This document shows positions 5,848 to 7,536 of a DNA stretch of 7,536 bases, piece by piece. Source of the stretch: an uncultured bacterium (lineage in GTDB: Bacteria > Bacillota > Clostridia > Lachnospirales > Lachnospiraceae); contig CAMTFT010000071.1 of assembly GCA_947071365.1 (NCBI GenBank), forward strand, positions 1 through 7,536. The letters run 5' to 3'. Position 1 is the stretch's first letter, and every line of letters starts with the position of its first letter. Position numbers and translations under genes: made by a program. The notes beneath the pieces were generated by a model, which saw only the letters and a program-made list of their open reading frames with translations, ran no database searches and had not been told where the DNA came from.

Positions 5848-7365
5848 CTATTCTCCTTCCAGCTTATTCTCAAATCTCGTTGCCATGGTCAGAATCTTAT
5901 CCTGCGTTGCCTCTTCATGTGACAGCTTTCCTGTGATCCTGCCGTCGCACATAACAAGGATACGGTCGCTCATTCCTATGATCTCGGGCATCTCCGAGGA
6001 TACAAAGAGAACTCCTATACCCTCCTGTTTCAGCTTGTTCATCAGGTTGTATATCTCAACCTTCGCCGCCACATCGATACCTCTCGTCGGCTCGTCAAAA
6101 ATAACCACTCTGGACTTTCTGGAAAGCCATTTACCAAGCACAATTTTCTGCTGGTTTCCACCAGACAGGCTTCCGGCATCCACTTCCGGACCTGCCAGCT
6201 TTATTTTCAGATCTGCGATCTCTTTCTCGACCATTTTCCGTTCTGCTTTTCTGTCCACCCGGCCGATCCGGTTACACAGTATATCCAGATTCGGCAGTGC
6301 AATATTATCCATCACGCTGAGCCTCGTACAAAGGCCGTCCTTTTTTCTGTCCTCCGGTGCCAGAACAAGCCCTGCCTTTATAGCATCAATTGGAGCTTTT
6401 ATCGGAACCTCTTTTCCGTCAATAAAAATTTCTCCGCTTTCTTTCGGGTCGATCCCGAAAATCGCCCTTGTCGTTTCCGTTCTTCCAGCTCCCATCAGGC
6501 CGGCTATTCCAACAATTTCACCCTCGCACAGCTCAAAAGAAATATTTCTTACCATTCTTCCGGCATTAAGGTTTTTCACCTCCAAAATGGTTTTCCCTTT
6601 CTTGCACCGCACTCTCGGGAATTTCTCCTTGATCTCACGGCCAACCATATGTGTGATGATCTCATCCATTTTCGATTCGTCAAATGGCATTTCTGTAATA
6701 TACCGGCCATCACGCATGATAATCACCCGGTCAACAATATGCTTCAGTTCCTCAAGCCGGTGCGAGATATAGACAATCCCCTTTCCTTCGCTTTTCAGCT
6801 TGCGGATGATCCGGAATAATTCGTCGATCTCCTTTGAGGTAAGCGCAGATGTCGGCTCATCCATAATCAGAATTTTCGCATTCATTGACAAAGCCTTTGC
6901 GATCTCCACCATCTGCTGTTTGGAAACCGGCAGGTCGCCAACTATCATTTCCGGGTCTATGTCCATATTGAACTGTGAGAGGACGCGTCTCGTCTCCTCA
7001 TTCATCGCCTTGTCATCCAACTGCCTGTTTTTTATAAGTTCCCGTCCCAGAAAAATATTCTCGGCCACACTCATATGGCTGCACATATTCAGCTCCTGAT
7101 GGATGATAGCCACACCATTTTCACGCGCTTTATTCGCATCCCAGTCCAGCCCGATACTCTTTCCGAAGATTTCCATCTCTCCGCTATCCCGCGTATAAAC
7201 ACCGCTCAGAATCTTCATCAGAGTCGATTTTCCGGCTCCATTCTCCCCAAGAAGTGCAAGAACCTCACCGGAATTCAAATTAAAGCTGACCTGATCCAGG
7301 GCTTTTACCCCGGGAAAGCTTTTATTCACACAGCTCATTTTTACAATCTGTTGTTTTTCCATCAT
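5848..7365 (-). CDS. Sugar ABC transporter ATP-binding protein, two ABC domains (RbsA/MglA-like)
   Basis: Cytoplasmic ATPase of 505 residues that powers sugar import, with two fused nucleotide-binding domains as in RbsA, MglA and XylG. Domain 1: Walker A GENGAGKST (40-48), Q-loop Q90 (IIHQELN), degenerate signature LPVSKQQ (145-151), Walker B ILIMDE (165-170) and switch histidine H202. Domain 2: Walker A-like GLMGAGRTE (289-297), in which the lysine is replaced by arginine; canonical signature LSGGNQQ (400-406); Walker B VVIFDE (420-425) with E425; and a serine pair at the switch position (VSSE, 455-458). This asymmetry is normal for the sugar ATPases and is not a defect. The length of about 500 residues is typical. 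The first of two adjacent ATGs (7365) is chosen because AAGGA lies 7 bases upstream. The gene starts 15 bases after the stop of an upstream gene and ends 2 bases before the permease, so it is part of one operon. Confidence 0.97.
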   Translation of the reverse strand: MMEKQQIVKMSCVNKSFPGVKALDQVSFNLNSGEVLALLGENGAGKSTLMKILSGVYTRDSGEMEIFGKSIGLDWDANKARENGVAIIHQELNMCSHMSVAENIFLGRELIKNRQLDDKAMNEETRRVLSQFNMDIDPEMIVGDLPVSKQQMVEIAKALSMNAKILIMDEPTSALTSKEIDELFRIIRKLKSEGKGIVYISHRLEELKHIVDRVIIMRDGRYITEMPFDESKMDEIITHMVGREIKEKFPRVRCKKGKTILEVKNLNAGRMVRNISFELCEGEIVGIAGLMGAGRTETTRAIFGIDPKESGEIFIDGKEVPIKAPIDAIKAGLVLAPEDRKKDGLCTRLSVMDNIALPNLDILCNRIGRVDRKAERKMVEKEIADLKIKLAGPEVDAGSLSGGNQQKIVLGKWLSRKSRVVIFDEPTRGIDVAAKVEIYNLMNKLKQEGIGVLFVSSEMPEIIGMSDRILVMCDGRITGKLSHEEATQDKILTMATRFENKLEGE

Positions 7366-7380
7366 CTCTGCATCCTTCTT

Positions 7381-7491
7381 TTACATTTCCTGCATCAACG
7401 CTTCGAGCCGCGGAATACATTCCATCATCGCCCTGTCCGTATGATAGATACATTTCCACTGATTTCCGGTATCTGCAATAATCGGTTCACC
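7381..7491 (-). CDS. C-terminal fragment of an unidentified upstream operon gene (partial)
   Basis: The minus strand is open from the genomic edge at 7491 to a TAA at 7381-7383, giving 36 residues: GEPIIADTGNQWKCIYHTDR, then AMMECIPRLEALMQEM. The stop is 15 bases before the ATPase ATG, and the ATPase ribosome binding site lies in that gap, as expected for an adjacent operon gene. The residue mix (charged, with a helical end) looks like a real protein terminus. The other minus frames in this stretch have a stop codon or lack such spacing, or continue past the ATPase start. I do not recognise the family. In rbs-type operons this position may hold a sugar kinase, isomerase or mutarotase, and the closing helix with PRLEALMQEM is faintly like the ends of FGGY kinases, but that is not evidence enough to name it. 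Confidence 0.7.
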   Translation of the reverse strand, partial: GEPIIADTGNQWKCIYHTDRAMMECIPRLEALMQEM

Positions 7492-7536
7492 CTGTCTCTT
7501 ATACACATCTGACGCTGCCGACGACTTAATAGGTGT
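7492..7536 (-). other. Nextera i5-side sequencing adapter, inverted (artefact)
   Basis: Bases 7492-7510 (CTGTCTCTTATACACATCT) are the reverse complement of the Tn5 mosaic end, and 7511-7524 (GACGCTGCCGACGA) of the Read 1 tail. The reverse complement of the last twelve bases is ACAC followed by CTATTAAG. That is the end of the P5 primer and an eight-base i5 index, which I recall as S518 of the Nextera XT v2 set. Genomic sequence therefore ends at about 7491. Confidence 0.98.

Noticed and set aside
5885..6772. 295-codon open frame on the plus strand
   Set aside because: It is antisense to the ATPase gene, which has all its family motifs; the composition (rich in Ser, Ile, Pro) is that of a shadow frame.
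5848..7365. Missing Walker A lysine in ATPase domain 2 and degenerate signature in domain 1
   Set aside because: Both are standard for the RbsA/MglA family with one active site degenerate; not a sign of decay.
7075..7512. Plus-strand open frame near the right edge
   Set aside because: It is antisense to the ATPase start and runs into the adapter at 7492, so its end is artificial.
1..7536. Terminal inverted repeat suggesting a transposon or a linear element
   Set aside because: The matching ends are the Nextera adapter and index, not host or element DNA.

Overview
The window is 7,451 bases of bacterial DNA (41-7491) with library adapter at both ends. The first 40 bases and the last 45 are the Nextera i5-side adapter, index included, in opposite orientations. 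They are not biological. The genome looks like a mid-GC clostridial Firmicute, probably Lachnospiraceae-like. The reasons are the strong AAGGAG-type ribosome binding sites, the YesM/YesN-type two-component pair with a His_kinase-family sensor and an AraC-type response regulator, and an RbsABC-type sugar importer. This is family-level inference and no species can be named.

Layout: two transcription units converge. On the plus strand, 297-2048 encodes a membrane sensor histidine kinase. After an unusually long 175-base gap, 2225-3745 encodes its likely partner, a receiver-AraC response regulator. On the minus strand, read from the right edge, come the last 36 codons of an unidentified gene (7381-7491), then a two-domain sugar ABC ATPase (5848-7365), a permease (4838-5845) and an exported sugar-binding protein (3868-4785). 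The order ATPase-permease-binding protein is that of rbsACB. Spacing in the transporter operon is tight (15 and 2 bases) except before the binding protein gene, where a perfect 10-bp inverted repeat sits in a 52-base gap. The two units face each other across 122 bases at 3746-3867, with no canonical U-tract terminator.

Likely working model (inference): the importer brings in a pentose- or hexose-like sugar. The sensor kinase reads an extracellular cue, possibly the same sugar, and phosphorylates the response regulator, which activates the transporter operon from a promoter beyond the right edge. By-eye comparison with E. coli RbsB shows most polar sugar-contact residues kept but the aromatic and Arg90 positions changed, so ribose itself is doubtful.

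There are no tRNA or rRNA genes, CRISPR arrays, insertion sequences or phage genes. I see no convincing new biological system. The points most worth checking are the binding protein's altered pocket and missing lipobox, the intercistronic palindrome, the gap between kinase and regulator, and the truncated upstream gene.
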